From Chitinophaga sp. Ak27 (GTDB lineage: Bacteria; Bacteroidota; Bacteroidia; Chitinophagales; Chitinophagaceae): DNA of 64,000 bases. Position 1 is the stretch's first letter. Each line of letters opens with the position of its first letter. The notes under the pieces were generated by a model. The model did not search any database and was not told where the DNA came from. It saw nothing but the letters and a program-made list of their open reading frames with translations. The position numbers and the translations under genes were made by a program. The stretch is taken from the NCBI RefSeq assembly GCF_012726295.1, contig NZ_JABAOB010000001.1, positions 1,178,001 through 1,242,000 of the forward strand. The letters are read 5' to 3'. This document shows positions 35,417 through 44,693 of this stretch, one piece after another.

Positions 35417-37186
35417 ATGGAAAACCTGCCCCGATTTGAAACAATCAACCTGGAAAAAAATAGGATTATGAAAAATGTATTACCCAGGACCGAGCACTAT
35501 TGTACTGATATGAATAAAGCAGACGACCCCACCGCAAGAGTGGTTTCCATTATTAATTCACTGGCCGTTGGCGCCAGTCTGCTGGCCTTTGCACTGGGCT
35601 GCATATTATACTATATGACTGGTTACAAAATCATCCTGTACCCGGCCATGATAGAAAGTGCGTTGTTCTTATCAGTATTACTGGTAACCAGGTATAGCCG
35701 GCCCGAATACGGGCAACAGCTGATGTTTCTCCTGCACAGCCTGGCCATCTGGTACTTTGGCATACTGCTGGGCCCTGCTTCCCAAATCTACCTCTTTGCC
35801 CCCTTCCTGGTGTTTTGCGTATTCCTTGTCTTCCATACGGCATTACTGCAAACCCTTGTTATCACGGCAAGTGCTGCTGCCTTACTACTGGTAGAATTAA
35901 ACTACCGGCACCCGGTCATTGCCGGCCTTCCGCTGGACAAAGCATCCAACGATGCCCTCCACTGGCTCGCTATATTTGCCGCCACCTTCCTCAATGGTAC
36001 CGCACTCTATTACTTTACGAAAGAAAGCCGCTTCCGGAATAGACAGTTGCAGGCATTGGTAAACCAACTTGACAAAACCAACCAGGCCATGCGGATTTAT
36101 GTACGGGAAACTACCCACGAAATAAGGTCTCCCCTCAATGTGGTCAACAGCATTCTCCAAAACTATATTGAAACGGCCGACAAGGAAAAAAATACCGTCC
36201 AGGTAGGCATTGCTCACCTGGAAGCTGTACACTTTGCCTGCCAGGATATGCAGCTGGTCATCAGCAATGCGCTGGGCTGGTCCAGGATTGAAGCGGGGAA
36301 AGATGAAATCAACAAGTCACCCTTCCACTTCACTGACTGGATACTGCAACTCTGCGATACTTACGAATACCTTGCTAAAAGAAGATCCGTACATATCAAT
36401 ATCGCCTTCAGCGACCAGGTGCCTGAATATATCCTGGCTGATAAATCCAAACTACGCACCATCATCACCAACCTGCTAAGCAATGCGATCAAGTTTACCA
36501 AAGCACGCTCCATTATCACCGTGAAAGCCGTTGTCAAAAACCAACAGCTGATCTTCTCGGTCACCGACCAGGGCACGGGCATCCCGGTCGACAGGAAAGA
36601 ACATATCTTTGATCCCTACGTCACTGAAATGGGACAACATACAGAGTCCAGTGGCCTCGGCCTGCCTATCGCCAGGCATATCGCCCGGATGATGGGGGGC
36701 GATCTGACCGCTACCGATAACCCGGAAGGCGGCAGCATCTTTACCCTGGTAATGCCCCTGGAAGTCTCCGCTCCTCCGCTTAGCGCCGGCAACAACATCG
36801 ACTATGGCCGCCTAAATGGTATGAAAGTATTGGTAGTAGACGATGACCCGCTGAATCACCTCGCCTTCTCCCTCGCCCTCAAACGACTGGGCGTGGAAGT
36901 AATACTGGCCGACACCGGCCATCAGGGCTTTACCAAAGCCCGCATCCATGAACCAGACGCCATCCTTATGGATATGATCATGCCGCATGTAGGCGGCGTG
37001 GAAATGCTGGCACAATTCAAGGCAGATAAAAAACTGCGACAAATACCTTTTATCCTGGTGTCCGGTAACAGTTTTAATGAAGTAAAAGAAGAAGTCACCG
37101 CCGCAGGAGCCGACGGATTTCTAAGTAAACCAGTAAATATCGAACAACTGTACACTACCCTGAAAGAACTGGTAGTCATGGCTTAG
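35417..37186 (+). CDS. Hybrid sensor histidine kinase / response regulator
   Basis: 589 aa. About six membrane helices between residues 45 and 205 and no large periplasmic domain. HisKA motif YVRETTHEIRSPLNVVNSIL with His234, then HATPase (N-box LRTIITNLLSNAIKFTKARS; VTDQGTGIPVDRKE; SSGLGLPIARHIAR). A C-terminal receiver domain runs from about residue 470 with VLVVDDDPLNH and phospho-acceptor Asp519 in AILMDMIMPHVGG. No output domain follows, so phosphotransfer to another protein is expected. The single-domain REC protein at 40360 is one possible partner, but this is only proximity. Later in-frame starts at 35468 and 35510 are possible. It converges with the methyltransferase gene, 6 bp between stops. 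Confidence 0.93.
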   Translation: MENLPRFETINLEKNRIMKNVLPRTEHYCTDMNKADDPTARVVSIINSLAVGASLLAFALGCILYYMTGYKIILYPAMIESALFLSVLLVTRYSRPEYGQQLMFLLHSLAIWYFGILLGPASQIYLFAPFLVFCVFLVFHTALLQTLVITASAAALLLVELNYRHPVIAGLPLDKASNDALHWLAIFAATFLNGTALYYFTKESRFRNRQLQALVNQLDKTNQAMRIYVRETTHEIRSPLNVVNSILQNYIETADKEKNTVQVGIAHLEAVHFACQDMQLVISNALGWSRIEAGKDEINKSPFHFTDWILQLCDTYEYLAKRRSVHINIAFSDQVPEYILADKSKLRTIITNLLSNAIKFTKARSIITVKAVVKNQQLIFSVTDQGTGIPVDRKEHIFDPYVTEMGQHTESSGLGLPIARHIARMMGGDLTATDNPEGGSIFTLVMPLEVSAPPLSAGNNIDYGRLNGMKVLVVDDDPLNHLAFSLALKRLGVEVILADTGHQGFTKARIHEPDAILMDMIMPHVGGVEMLAQFKADKKLRQIPFILVSGNSFNEVKEEVTAAGADGFLSKPVNIEQLYTTLKELVVMA

Positions 37187-37192
37187 CAGCGG

Positions 37193-38056
37193 CTACATCG
37201 CTAACTTCAGCCGCCACGTGGCCCTGGCACGCCCCACACTGCGCATTTGCTGCAACTGCCCCTCGGTAGCTACATCCAGCAACCGGGGAAGCGCTGTTAA
37301 CCGCGCATGTTCCCGCACTGCCATCTTATCTACCACAAATCCCATACTATTGAAAAAAGATTCCGCTTGGTCAAAACTATCAAACTTGTTTTCATGGATC
37401 TGGTGCTGCCGGTAAAATTCCTGCCACTCCTTGCTACGCTGCATATCCATCTTCCGCTCGTCTGTCTTGATATAAATATCTCCCGTGATCCAGTATCCAC
37501 CACGTTGCTCCAGCACCCGGCGGATAATACCGCACAGCTGCTCCTTTTCCGCGATACTGAGATACATCAGCAACCCTTCATTCACAATCGCCAGCGCTCC
37601 TGCCGGGAAATGCGCTACCACCTGCGAAAACGCCGCTTCATCCAAAGCATTTAACGGCAGCAACTCCAGCGTACCCGTGGTAGACACCGAATCTAAAGCA
37701 CTTACCAGTTGCTTTTTAAGCCGGATAATATCCGGCAGGTCGGTATCCACATAATAATAACCCGGCTGCTGCATCATCGCCAATCCACGGAAAGAAAAAC
37801 CTGAAGACAACTCCAAAACATTCCGCAGGGGCAGCCCCGCCAGCAGCTGGTCAATACTCCAGTAACGATCCTCGAAATGTAATACCCCCGCCCACATGGC
37901 CAGGTCTCTGCTGTTGAAATCGGGTGCGTAAGGGTCAGGCGACAGGATCAGCTGTGCTGCTTCTTTCATAAATGGGATAGTGGTCATCCCTTTCAGTAAC
38001 AACAGCGCTCTGGCTGTGGGGCTAATACTGCTGTAATCACGTGGCGTGGCTTCCAT
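37193..38056 (-). CDS. Class I SAM-dependent methyltransferase, leucine carboxyl methyltransferase (PPM/LCMT) family
   Basis: 287 aa, cytosolic. SAM-binding motif VLELSSGFSFRGLAM near residue 82, then the acidic loop YYVDTDLPDIIRLKK, and IVNEGLLMYLSIAEKEQL, the post-I and motif III pattern of the LCMT/O-methyltransferase family (PF04072-like). An aromatic-rich active-site lid is absent from view and the acceptor is unknown; bacterial members often modify polyketides or small acids. No biosynthetic cluster surrounds it. Confidence 0.8.
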   Translation of the reverse strand: MEATPRDYSSISPTARALLLLKGMTTIPFMKEAAQLILSPDPYAPDFNSRDLAMWAGVLHFEDRYWSIDQLLAGLPLRNVLELSSGFSFRGLAMMQQPGYYYVDTDLPDIIRLKKQLVSALDSVSTTGTLELLPLNALDEAAFSQVVAHFPAGALAIVNEGLLMYLSIAEKEQLCGIIRRVLEQRGGYWITGDIYIKTDERKMDMQRSKEWQEFYRQHQIHENKFDSFDQAESFFNSMGFVVDKMAVREHARLTALPRLLDVATEGQLQQMRSVGRARATWRLKLAM

Positions 38057-38087
38057 ACGTATGATTTAGTATATAAAGATACTAATA

Positions 38088-38807
38088 TCATCCAGCTAAA
38101 AAATCAGCATAAAAATCCGGTATCGGACTTTGTCGGATAGCCATCACGGTTTCACTCACCGGGTAAGCAATCTTACGGATCACCGGCGTAATCTTACCCG
38201 GTGTAATTGTCAGTTGCAAATAAGCTGCTAAACGATCCACTTCCTTCGACCGCCCCACCGATCCCGCATTGATGATCATCTTTCCCGGTACAGACAAGGG
38301 TCGTACATACGATAAGTGTGTATGCCCCGTAATCAGCACGTCAGCCTGATGTGTTGCCATCATATCCAGGATATCATTTTCATCATGTTGTTCATAAAGG
38401 TACTCATCATTGCTGCGGGGACTTCCATGTACAAGCAACAATGTAAATGATGCAAAAACAAGTCGCAGGTGCCCGGGCAAACTCCCCAGGAAAGCACGGT
38501 TGTTGGCAGTAATGGTTGTCTTGGTATGAGCAATGGCTCTAATACGGGCCTCCCGTTCTTCTTCGCCATGTTTGCTCAATGGCAGCACCGGGTGATCAAA
38601 AGCAATACGTTCATCGTGGTTCCCCATGATAACCGGAATACACCGCTGCCGCACCAGGTCAATTACTTCATTATGCCAGGGCGCCGCATCCGTCAGATCC
38701 CCCAGGCAATATACCTGGTCGGCCCCAAACCGGGCTATATCTTCCAATACTGCCCGCAAGGCGGGCAGGTTCGCATGAATATCACTCAGGATAGCTACCT
38801 TCAACAT
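38088..38807 (-). CDS. Calcineurin-like metallophosphoesterase (YfcE/MJ0936 type)
   Basis: 240 aa from the ATG at 38807. That start puts the conserved beta-strand MLKVAILSDIHANLPALRAV at the N-terminus; the longer frame adds 40 residues unlike the family. All metal-binding blocks are visible: D-x-H in SDIHAN, GDLTD, GNHDE, VHGSPRS and GHTHLSY. It should be a cytosolic dinuclear-metal phosphodiesterase or phosphatase. The substrate is not predictable. Divergent from the 2OG oxygenase gene over 181 bp. Confidence 0.9.
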   Translation of the reverse strand: MLKVAILSDIHANLPALRAVLEDIARFGADQVYCLGDLTDAAPWHNEVIDLVRQRCIPVIMGNHDERIAFDHPVLPLSKHGEEEREARIRAIAHTKTTITANNRAFLGSLPGHLRLVFASFTLLLVHGSPRSNDEYLYEQHDENDILDMMATHQADVLITGHTHLSYVRPLSVPGKMIINAGSVGRSKEVDRLAAYLQLTITPGKITPVIRKIAYPVSETVMAIRQSPIPDFYADFLAG

Positions 38808-38988
38808 CTCGCTTTTCTTTAAAACCTGCGCAACGTTACAACTTAATGTTTCCCCGTCAAACAGGTTGTCTAAAAAACACCACGCATAATTGTAATAATA
38901 CCATTTGCCAACTTTACAAGACCGCAAGAACCGGGTTTTTCCGCCGTTCTGTTACGGCTAATTTTACTTCACATTAAATGATAAACAG

Positions 38989-39702
38989 ATGAAAACGATT
39001 ACGGAAAGATTGCTGGCACATTCCTGGCCGGATACTACGGCACAATTGCTGGAACAGGGATATGCCGTAGTGAACCGGGTACTAACGCCTGAAGAATGTG
39101 AAACGCTTATCCATGCCTACCAGGCTGATCATACTTATCGCAAAACAATTGTCATGGAACGCTACCGTTTTGGCAAAGGAGAATATAAATACTTCCAATA
39201 TCCCCTTCCAGGCCTCATCAACAGTATCCGGGAAACAGTATACCCTTTTATTGCCCCCGTAGCCGACAAGTGGATGGAACTGTTGCAGTTACCTGGCCGG
39301 TTTCCGGCGGCGCATGCGGATCTAAAAGCATATTGCCACGCCCACGGCCAAACGCAGCCAACGGTGCTCATATTGAAATATGGCGCCGGCGGATTCAATA
39401 CCCTGCATCAGGATCTGTACGGTGATATTTATTTCCCGATGCAGCTGGTTATTTTTTTGAATGAACCGGGAGAAGATTATACGGGAGGTGAATTCGTATT
39501 GACCGAACAAATTCCCAGGGCGCAGTCTAAAGCCAATGTGTTACGCCCCGGGAAAGGCGACCTGCTCATTTTTACGACTAATTTCCGTCCGGCTAAAGGC
39601 AGCAAAGGATACTACCGGGTAAATATGAAGCACGGCGTAAGCCCGGTACTAAGCGGGCAAAGGCATACCCTGGGTATTATCTTCCACGATGCACTGACCT
39701 GA
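38989..39702 (+). CDS. 2-oxoglutarate/Fe(II)-dependent oxygenase (PF09859-like)
   Basis: 237 aa, cytosolic. The Fe(II) triad is His140 and Asp142 (NTLHQDLYGDIYFP) and His215 (NMKHGVSPVL), with the 2OG-binding Arg in SGQRHTLGIIFHDA. The block EYKYFQYPLPGLI and GGEFVLTEQIPRAQSKANVL match what I recall of the family PF09859, which Pfam describes as oxygenases acting on damaged DNA (experimental support for that name is thin). About 235 aa is the family's usual length. It converges on yjbQ with only 3 bp between the stops. Confidence 0.85.
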   Translation: MKTITERLLAHSWPDTTAQLLEQGYAVVNRVLTPEECETLIHAYQADHTYRKTIVMERYRFGKGEYKYFQYPLPGLINSIRETVYPFIAPVADKWMELLQLPGRFPAAHADLKAYCHAHGQTQPTVLILKYGAGGFNTLHQDLYGDIYFPMQLVIFLNEPGEDYTGGEFVLTEQIPRAQSKANVLRPGKGDLLIFTTNFRPAKGSKGYYRVNMKHGVSPVLSGQRHTLGIIFHDALT

Positions 39703-39705
39703 GCG

Positions 39706-40137
39706 CTATTCTCCCCAGGCGGTCAGTAATAAATTACGGGCGCCGCCATAGTTACGGTGCTCGCATAAATAAACGCCCTGCCAAGTGCCCAATGCCAACC
39801 GGCCGTTATGGATAGGAATCATGACGGAGCTACCCAGCAGGGCCGCCTTCAGGTGAGCGGGCATATCATCCGGCCCTTCGTCGTTATGACGGTAGTCAGG
39901 ATCATTTTCCGGCACCGCTTTGTTAAACCAGGTTTCAAAATCCATCCGCACTGTAGGATCTGCATTTTCATTCAGCGTCAGCGAAGCGGAGGTATGCTGG
40001 ATAAATACCTGCAGCATACCCGCCTTAATTTCCGACAGCCCGGAAAATGCATGCACCAGTTCAGACGTGATGAGGTGAAAACCCCGCTTTCTCGGACGTA
40101 GTTGTATAGCTTGTTGAAATATCTTCATATCATTCAT
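39706..40137 (-). CDS. yjbQ: YjbQ-family protein (secondary thiamine-phosphate synthase / UPF0047)
   Basis: 143 aa, the usual length. Conserved features are FHLITSELVHAF, the metal-site segment VFIQHTSASLTLNENADPTV, RHNDEGPDDMPAHLKAALLG, the His-containing IPIHNGRLALGTWQGVYLCE, and a final EHRNYGGARNLLLT. Family members bind zinc and form trimers. Weak thiamine-phosphate synthase activity has been reported for E. coli YjbQ, and the true role is uncertain. Met4 is an equally good start. The 222 bp before the next gene (40138-40359) contain nothing I can name. Confidence 0.92.
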   Translation of the reverse strand: MNDMKIFQQAIQLRPRKRGFHLITSELVHAFSGLSEIKAGMLQVFIQHTSASLTLNENADPTVRMDFETWFNKAVPENDPDYRHNDEGPDDMPAHLKAALLGSSVMIPIHNGRLALGTWQGVYLCEHRNYGGARNLLLTAWGE

Positions 40138-40359
40138 TTACCGGCTCGCAAGTGACTTCTCTTACCAGATAATTATATTACCTTTTCATCTGTTACCGGC
40201 GCTCTCCGCCAACATCCTGGCGTATAAGCACCTTCTCATCCCAGGTCAGCCGTATGTATTACGAAATAATTAATTCGACTACTCTCACATTTTTGTTTAT
40301 CTTCATATTTCCCGCCATCAATGTAGAATGAAAATCCAGTATCTTAAATTTTAGCCATT

Positions 40360-40797
40360 ATGATGAAACCACAAAAAATAATGATTATTGATGATGATGC
40401 GGATGACCGTAGTTTCTTCCAGGAAGCCATCAATAATATCTCACCAGTAATAGAAACACAGGTGTGTGACAGTGGTATACAAGCCCTCGCCTTATTCCAG
40501 GAAGAAAAAAGTCCGCAGCCTGACTACGACTACATCTTTCTCGACTTTAACATGCCCCTGATGAATGGACGGGAGTGTTTAATTGAGCTGAAAAAAATCC
40601 TGCAGCATAAATTAACCAACATCATCATTCTCAGTACTTCCGACATGAAAGAGGATATGGAAGATGCCCTCCGTTTGGGCGCCAAACTATTTCTGACCAA
40701 GCCTAATACCTTCCAGGAGCTATGCAGCATGCTGAAAGGCGTATTGGAAGGCCAGTGGCAAAAGCTATTTTCCGTTCCTGCTAACCACGACCATTAA
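40360..40797 (+). CDS. Single-domain response regulator (receiver only)
   Basis: 145 aa comprising just a receiver domain: acidic cluster IMIIDDDADDRSFF, phospho-acceptor Asp62 in YIFLDFNMPLMNGRE, Ser in ILSTSDMKED, and FLTKPNTFQEL. It resembles the Rcp1-like stand-alone receivers common in Chitinophagaceae, which act as phosphate shuttles or by protein contact. No kinase gene is adjacent; the hybrid kinase is 3.2 kb away. It converges on the AraC/DJ-1 regulator with 5 bp between stops. Confidence 0.9.
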   Translation: MMKPQKIMIIDDDADDRSFFQEAINNISPVIETQVCDSGIQALALFQEEKSPQPDYDYIFLDFNMPLMNGRECLIELKKILQHKLTNIIILSTSDMKEDMEDALRLGAKLFLTKPNTFQELCSMLKGVLEGQWQKLFSVPANHDH

Positions 40798-40802
40798 ATT
40801 GC

Positions 40803-41783
40803 TTACCTGACAACCGCCTTGTTATATTTATTTCTATATTCCAATGGCGACAATCCGGTGGTTTTCTTAAAAATAGTCCTGAAAGCCTTTGTATCAGAAT
40901 AACCAACCTCCCACATCACTTCATTGATATTTTTCCGGCTGCTTTCAAATCCTTTCTTTGCCACTTCTACTTTTACACGTTGAATATATTCTGATACTGT
41001 ATTGTTAGTTGCTTTTTTGAACCGTCTTTCCAAACTCCGGCGCCCCACCGCAAACATAGATGACAACTGCTCTACAGTAATCTTTTCCTGGAAGTTCTGT
41101 TCAATAAACTCCTGCGCCGCCTTCACCGATTCATCCTGGTGTTCCCGCTGCCCTTTAAATATGGTGAAGAAAGACTGGTTGTTCCGGTCTATTTCTATCT
41201 CAAAATATTTAGCAGCTAAAATGGCCATATCACGGTCAGTATATTTTTCCAGGATGTACAACAACAGGTTCCAGAATGAATTGGCCCCCCCGCTGGAATA
41301 GATCCCGTTTTCATCAGTGATAATTTTCTCTGACACCAGTTCTATATCCGGAAACATACTCCTGAACTCATCCGCCGCCAGCCAATGCGTAGAGCAACGC
41401 CGGCCTTTCAGCAAGCCGGTAGCCGCTAGTAAAAAAGCGCCCACACAAAGGCTGGCCACTTCCGTGCCCTTTTGGTGCTGCGCTACAATCCACGGATAAA
41501 ATTCCTTGTTCTGTTCAATAACATCCGCCCGTTCCCCATTCACCGCCGGAATGATGATCAGGTCAGCAGCCTGCGCCTGTGAAATCGTAGTATCCGGCGT
41601 TACTTTAAATAAACGATCATATACCTGCGCCTCATTCGTTAGCCCCACCAACTGTACCTTAAACAGCGGCGGACGGCCTAAGCTCTCCAAAAAATCGTTT
41701 GCCTTGGTAAAAGCAACAAAGGAGCCCTCAATACAACTGAGTGCTACCGCACCCCTGGGAACGAGAATGGATATCTGTTTCAT
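40803..41783 (-). CDS. GlxA-type transcriptional regulator (DJ-1/PfpI domain + AraC HTH)
   Basis: 326 aa. Residues about 1-185 form a class I glutamine-amidotransferase-like DJ-1/PfpI domain (ISILVPRGAVALSCIEGSFV; EVASLCVGAFLLAATGLLKG with the nucleophile-position Cys; GRRCSTHWLAADEF). Residues 215-320 are the two AraC helix-turn-helix motifs (ITVEQLSSMFAVGRRSLERR, INEVMWEVGYSDTKAFRTIF). It is divergent from the DoxX-like gene over 127 bp and probably controls it; no operator was identified. Confidence 0.93.
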   Translation of the reverse strand: MKQISILVPRGAVALSCIEGSFVAFTKANDFLESLGRPPLFKVQLVGLTNEAQVYDRLFKVTPDTTISQAQAADLIIIPAVNGERADVIEQNKEFYPWIVAQHQKGTEVASLCVGAFLLAATGLLKGRRCSTHWLAADEFRSMFPDIELVSEKIITDENGIYSSGGANSFWNLLLYILEKYTDRDMAILAAKYFEIEIDRNNQSFFTIFKGQREHQDESVKAAQEFIEQNFQEKITVEQLSSMFAVGRRSLERRFKKATNNTVSEYIQRVKVEVAKKGFESSRKNINEVMWEVGYSDTKAFRTIFKKTTGLSPLEYRNKYNKAVVR

Positions 41784-41865
41784 ATTCCAAATCTAAGACA
41801 AAAGATTGTCGGAATCAACCCTTTTTAAGTCGTGTACACCCCAGGTGTTCGTCAAAGCAGGAAAG

Positions 41866-41873
41866 TACTTTTG
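41866..41873 (+). promoter_or_regulatory. -7 promoter box of the doxX-like gene
   Basis: TACTTTTG, an exact TAnnTTTG match, 37 bp before the ATG at 41911. No palindromic operator lies at the 53.5-bp distance seen in the regulon described above. Confidence 0.55.
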
Positions 41874-41910
41874 TATCGTTCATCACTCCTCATCAAAATA
41901 GCTGACAAAT

Positions 41911-42306
41911 ATGAAAAAGACAAAAATTACTTACTGGATTTTCACAGGCATATTATCTGCCCTCACCCTGCTGGGTGCTATTCCTGATTTACTCAGTACT
42001 CCCGAAGCACTGGCCATATTCAAACACCTGGGCTACCCTGCTTATCTCTCCCCTTTCCTGGGACTGGCGAAGATACTGGGCGTTATAGCCATACTGGTTC
42101 CCCGTTTCCCCCGACTGAAAGAGTGGGCTTATGCGGGGCTGTTCTTCGACTTTACCGGCGCCATGTATTCCGGTATGGCGGTAGGAGATCCGGTGCCGCA
42201 ATGGGCGGCTATATCCGTGGCATATATACTCCTGTTTGGCTCGTATGTTTTTTATCACCGCTTAACTGTCGCGAAAGAAAATACGCCGTTGACATACCTC
42301 CGCTAG
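41911..42306 (+). CDS. DoxX-like membrane protein
   Basis: 131 aa with four membrane helices (YWIFTGILSALTLLGAIPDL; YLSPFLGLAKILGVIAILVP; EWAYAGLFFDFTGAMYSGMA; WAAISVAYILLFGSYVFYH). The pattern LGYPAYLSPFLGLAKILGV with FPRLKEWAYAGLFFDFTGA is that of the DoxX-like PF13564 group. Function in this group is poorly known; some relatives affect redox or antibiotic sensitivity. It is probably controlled by the divergent GlxA-type regulator and ends at a strong terminator. Confidence 0.9.
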   Translation: MKKTKITYWIFTGILSALTLLGAIPDLLSTPEALAIFKHLGYPAYLSPFLGLAKILGVIAILVPRFPRLKEWAYAGLFFDFTGAMYSGMAVGDPVPQWAAISVAYILLFGSYVFYHRLTVAKENTPLTYLR

Positions 42307-42331
42307 TACGCTTCTGTAACAGATTTCTCCC

Positions 42332-42362
42332 GGATGGCACACGGATGTGCCATCCTTTTTTG
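42332..42362 (+). terminator. Intrinsic terminator of the doxX-like gene
   Basis: 10-bp stem GGATGGCACA / TGTGCCATCC with a CGGA loop and a run of T, 25 bp after the stop codon. Confidence 0.92.
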
Positions 42363-42520
42363 TTGTAAGTATTTTCGCTATTTTCACACCATTATTCTGT
42401 GAGCGAAAGCTGTTCCAGTTGTGGTAACCCTGTATATGAACTTATGCCCATCGACATATGGTACCCCTTAACCTCTTTTGTTTCCCGTATTGAATTATCT
42501 ATCACTAAACATGAATATCT

Positions 42521-43348
42521 ATGAAGAGAGTTTTTGCAACACTGTTTGCCCTATTCCTGGTTGCTCAATCGTATGCCCAGGTGGATACGCTGAATGTAAA
42601 AAAATTCTTTAAGCTGGGAGTAGACGGCAGTTTCGGTGGCCAGGCTTATAGTATTGGCTTTACAAGATCTATTGTGCAGGTATATGGCCTCACTAATTAC
42701 GGTTTACTCTTAGGAGGGACAGTAAATAAAACTGATATGAATATCGCACCAAATGGAAATGTTGGAATTGGATTAGATGCTGGTGGTACACCTCCAGCCC
42801 CTGCTGCCCGCCTGCACATTATAAGTGATAACCAACAATTTCTTTTCGGAACCGGCACCTGTACCTCTGGCTATAGTTTAGGGGTAGGCGTAAATGATGA
42901 TGGTGTAAACTTTAATCTTAATACAGGTCTACGCGGATTTAACTTTGTGAATGCTAACCTAAGCGCCAATCCCAATGGGCGTTTATTGACGATCAGTGCC
43001 ACCGGTAATGTTGCCATCGGTAATAATAATCCACAGAGATATAAGCTGGCAGTGGAAGGCACTATCGGCGCCCGCAGGGTGAAGGTTACCCAGGAAAGCT
43101 GGGCAGACTTTGTATTTAACAAAGATTATCAGCTACCCGCTGTCCATGAAGTAGCTGATTTTATTAAGCAAAATAAACACTTGCCGGGCATTCCCACTAC
43201 TCAACAGGTAAAAGAAGAGGGGATTGACCTCGGCGAAATGAATAAACTCCTGTTGCAGAAAGTGGAGGAACAAATGTTGTACATCATTCAACTAAACAAA
43301 CAGGTGCAGGAGTTATCGCAAAAAATAAAGAACCAGGAAAGAAATTAA
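42521..43348 (+). CDS. Exported surface protein with S74-like C-terminal region
   Basis: 275 aa with a signal peptide (MKRVFATLFALFLVAQSYAQ). The middle is Gly/Asn-rich beta repeats (NIAPNGNVGIGLDAGG, LLTISATGNVAIGNNNPQ) of the kind that form trimeric fibres. The end (VKVTQESWADFVFNKDYQLP, VADFIKQNKHLPGIPTTQQV, IDLGEMNKLLLQKVEE) is a segment seen in many Bacteroidota fibre-like proteins, finishing in a coiled coil (QMLYIIQLNKQVQELSQKIK). It has the look of a trimeric surface fibre with intramolecular-chaperone-like end, but no T9SS domain. The role is unknown. The gap 42307-42520 holds only a terminator. Confidence 0.8.
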   Translation: MKRVFATLFALFLVAQSYAQVDTLNVKKFFKLGVDGSFGGQAYSIGFTRSIVQVYGLTNYGLLLGGTVNKTDMNIAPNGNVGIGLDAGGTPPAPAARLHIISDNQQFLFGTGTCTSGYSLGVGVNDDGVNFNLNTGLRGFNFVNANLSANPNGRLLTISATGNVAIGNNNPQRYKLAVEGTIGARRVKVTQESWADFVFNKDYQLPAVHEVADFIKQNKHLPGIPTTQQVKEEGIDLGEMNKLLLQKVEEQMLYIIQLNKQVQELSQKIKNQERN

Positions 43349-43359
43349 ACGATGAGTAT

Positions 43360-43388
43360 GGGGGGCGCCGAAGGCGCCCCCCATTTTT
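43360..43388 (+). terminator. Intrinsic terminator of the fibre-like protein gene
   Basis: Perfect GC-rich 10-bp stem GGGGGGCGCC / GGCGCCCCCC with GAA loop, then ATTTTT, 11 bp after the stop. It sits between convergent genes. Confidence 0.93.
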
Positions 43389-43400
43389 AAAAAACTTCTA

Positions 43401-44666
43401 TCAGGCTTCCACCGGGAAAGAGGCGACATGTGCCACAGCACCTTTTGCCAGTTTCTTTTTTACCAGCACGCTTACACAATATACCAGGAAGATACACGGA
43501 ATGGTGAGTCCTACAATCACCCAACCCAAGGTATCATAATGTTCCAATGGACTGTATTTGCTTTGTTGCGATACGATCATACCGGCAATGAGGGCGGCTA
43601 TCCCACCGGCTATTTGCTGCAGGGAGGAGTTAACGCTCATAAAGGCGCCCCTGTCCGATAAGTCTGGAATACCTGTGATGAGCGTGGTAAACGGGATCAT
43701 ACGCCCCATAATACCGCCCATCATCAGGATATTTAATCCCATGATCATCCACAGCGGGTGTGGCGACAAGTGCGTATATACAATCACTACGCCCATCATA
43801 AGCAGGGCGGCAGTAGCGAAAAGGCGGAACTTATCTATTTTGTCGCTCAGCTTACCCAGTAATGGCATGATGCAAAGAGAACTGACCCCCGTGACCATAA
43901 AGAGGAACGGAAGTTGTTCCGCCGTGATGTGCAGGTTGTTAATCGCAAAAGCACTACCAAATGGCATCATCATAAAACCACCAACCGACATTAATGCGGT
44001 AGCGGCAAAGCCTATACGATAATCTCTTTTTTGCACGGTGTGCCACAAATGCAAAAATGCGTTCTTATCCCTTTGTACGGCCAGATGTGCGTTAACGGGT
44101 TCCAGGATAAACCAGATGAGCAGTACTATCACCAGTGCCAGTCCGGCGATCAGGAGAAACGGTGCTTCCCAGCCCCAGGCATTGGCCAGGTATAGGCCGA
44201 TGGGAATGCCCAGCACCTGGCTGGCTCCAAAAGCCATTTGGGTAAATCCCATTACGCGGCCGCGTTGGGAAATGTCGAACAGGTCAGTAACAATGGCTAA
44301 TGAAATAGCGCCGATCACACCACCGAATAAACCGGTAACGATACGGGCTGCTACCATCGTTACATAACTGTTGGCCAATCCACAACAAAAAGTGCCGAGG
44401 ATAAATCCGCCGTAAAAGAATACGAGTAGCCGCTTACGGTCGAAACGATCGGCAAAACCCGCGGTGAGCAGGCCCGACACACCTGCGCTAAAGGCGTAAG
44501 CAGATACGATGAGGCCAAATTGGTTCGGCTTAATGCTCATCGATTTCATGAGCATATCGCCCAGGGGCGACATCACCATAAAGTCAAGTACGACGGTAAA
44601 CTGGGTAAGGGCCAACAAGGTGATCACCAGCTTCTGATGGGTGGTGAAAGCAGGCATTTGTTTCAT
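43401..44666 (-). CDS. Major facilitator superfamily (MFS) efflux transporter
   Basis: 421 aa, 12 membrane helices. Motif A-like GFADRFDRKRLLVFFYGGF follows TM2, VTGLFGGVIGAISLAIVTDL matches the drug/H+ antiporter TM4-5 region, and RGRVMGFTQMAFGASQVLGI corresponds to motif C of antiporters. It is the second gene of an operon behind the 75-aa protein and is flanked upstream by a TetR regulator with operator-like palindromes, the usual layout of an inducible efflux pump. The substrate is unknown. Confidence 0.92.
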   Translation of the reverse strand: MKQMPAFTTHQKLVITLLALTQFTVVLDFMVMSPLGDMLMKSMSIKPNQFGLIVSAYAFSAGVSGLLTAGFADRFDRKRLLVFFYGGFILGTFCCGLANSYVTMVAARIVTGLFGGVIGAISLAIVTDLFDISQRGRVMGFTQMAFGASQVLGIPIGLYLANAWGWEAPFLLIAGLALVIVLLIWFILEPVNAHLAVQRDKNAFLHLWHTVQKRDYRIGFAATALMSVGGFMMMPFGSAFAINNLHITAEQLPFLFMVTGVSSLCIMPLLGKLSDKIDKFRLFATAALLMMGVVIVYTHLSPHPLWMIMGLNILMMGGIMGRMIPFTTLITGIPDLSDRGAFMSVNSSLQQIAGGIAALIAGMIVSQQSKYSPLEHYDTLGWVIVGLTIPCIFLVYCVSVLVKKKLAKGAVAHVASFPVEA

Positions 44667-44693
44667 GATGGAGGTATTAATTAGTCAATGATG

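Noticed and set aside
42521-43348. Phage tail-fibre gene
   Set aside because: The fibre-like repeats and S74-like end could suggest a prophage, but the protein has a signal peptide and no phage gene is nearby. Such exported proteins are common in Bacteroidota.
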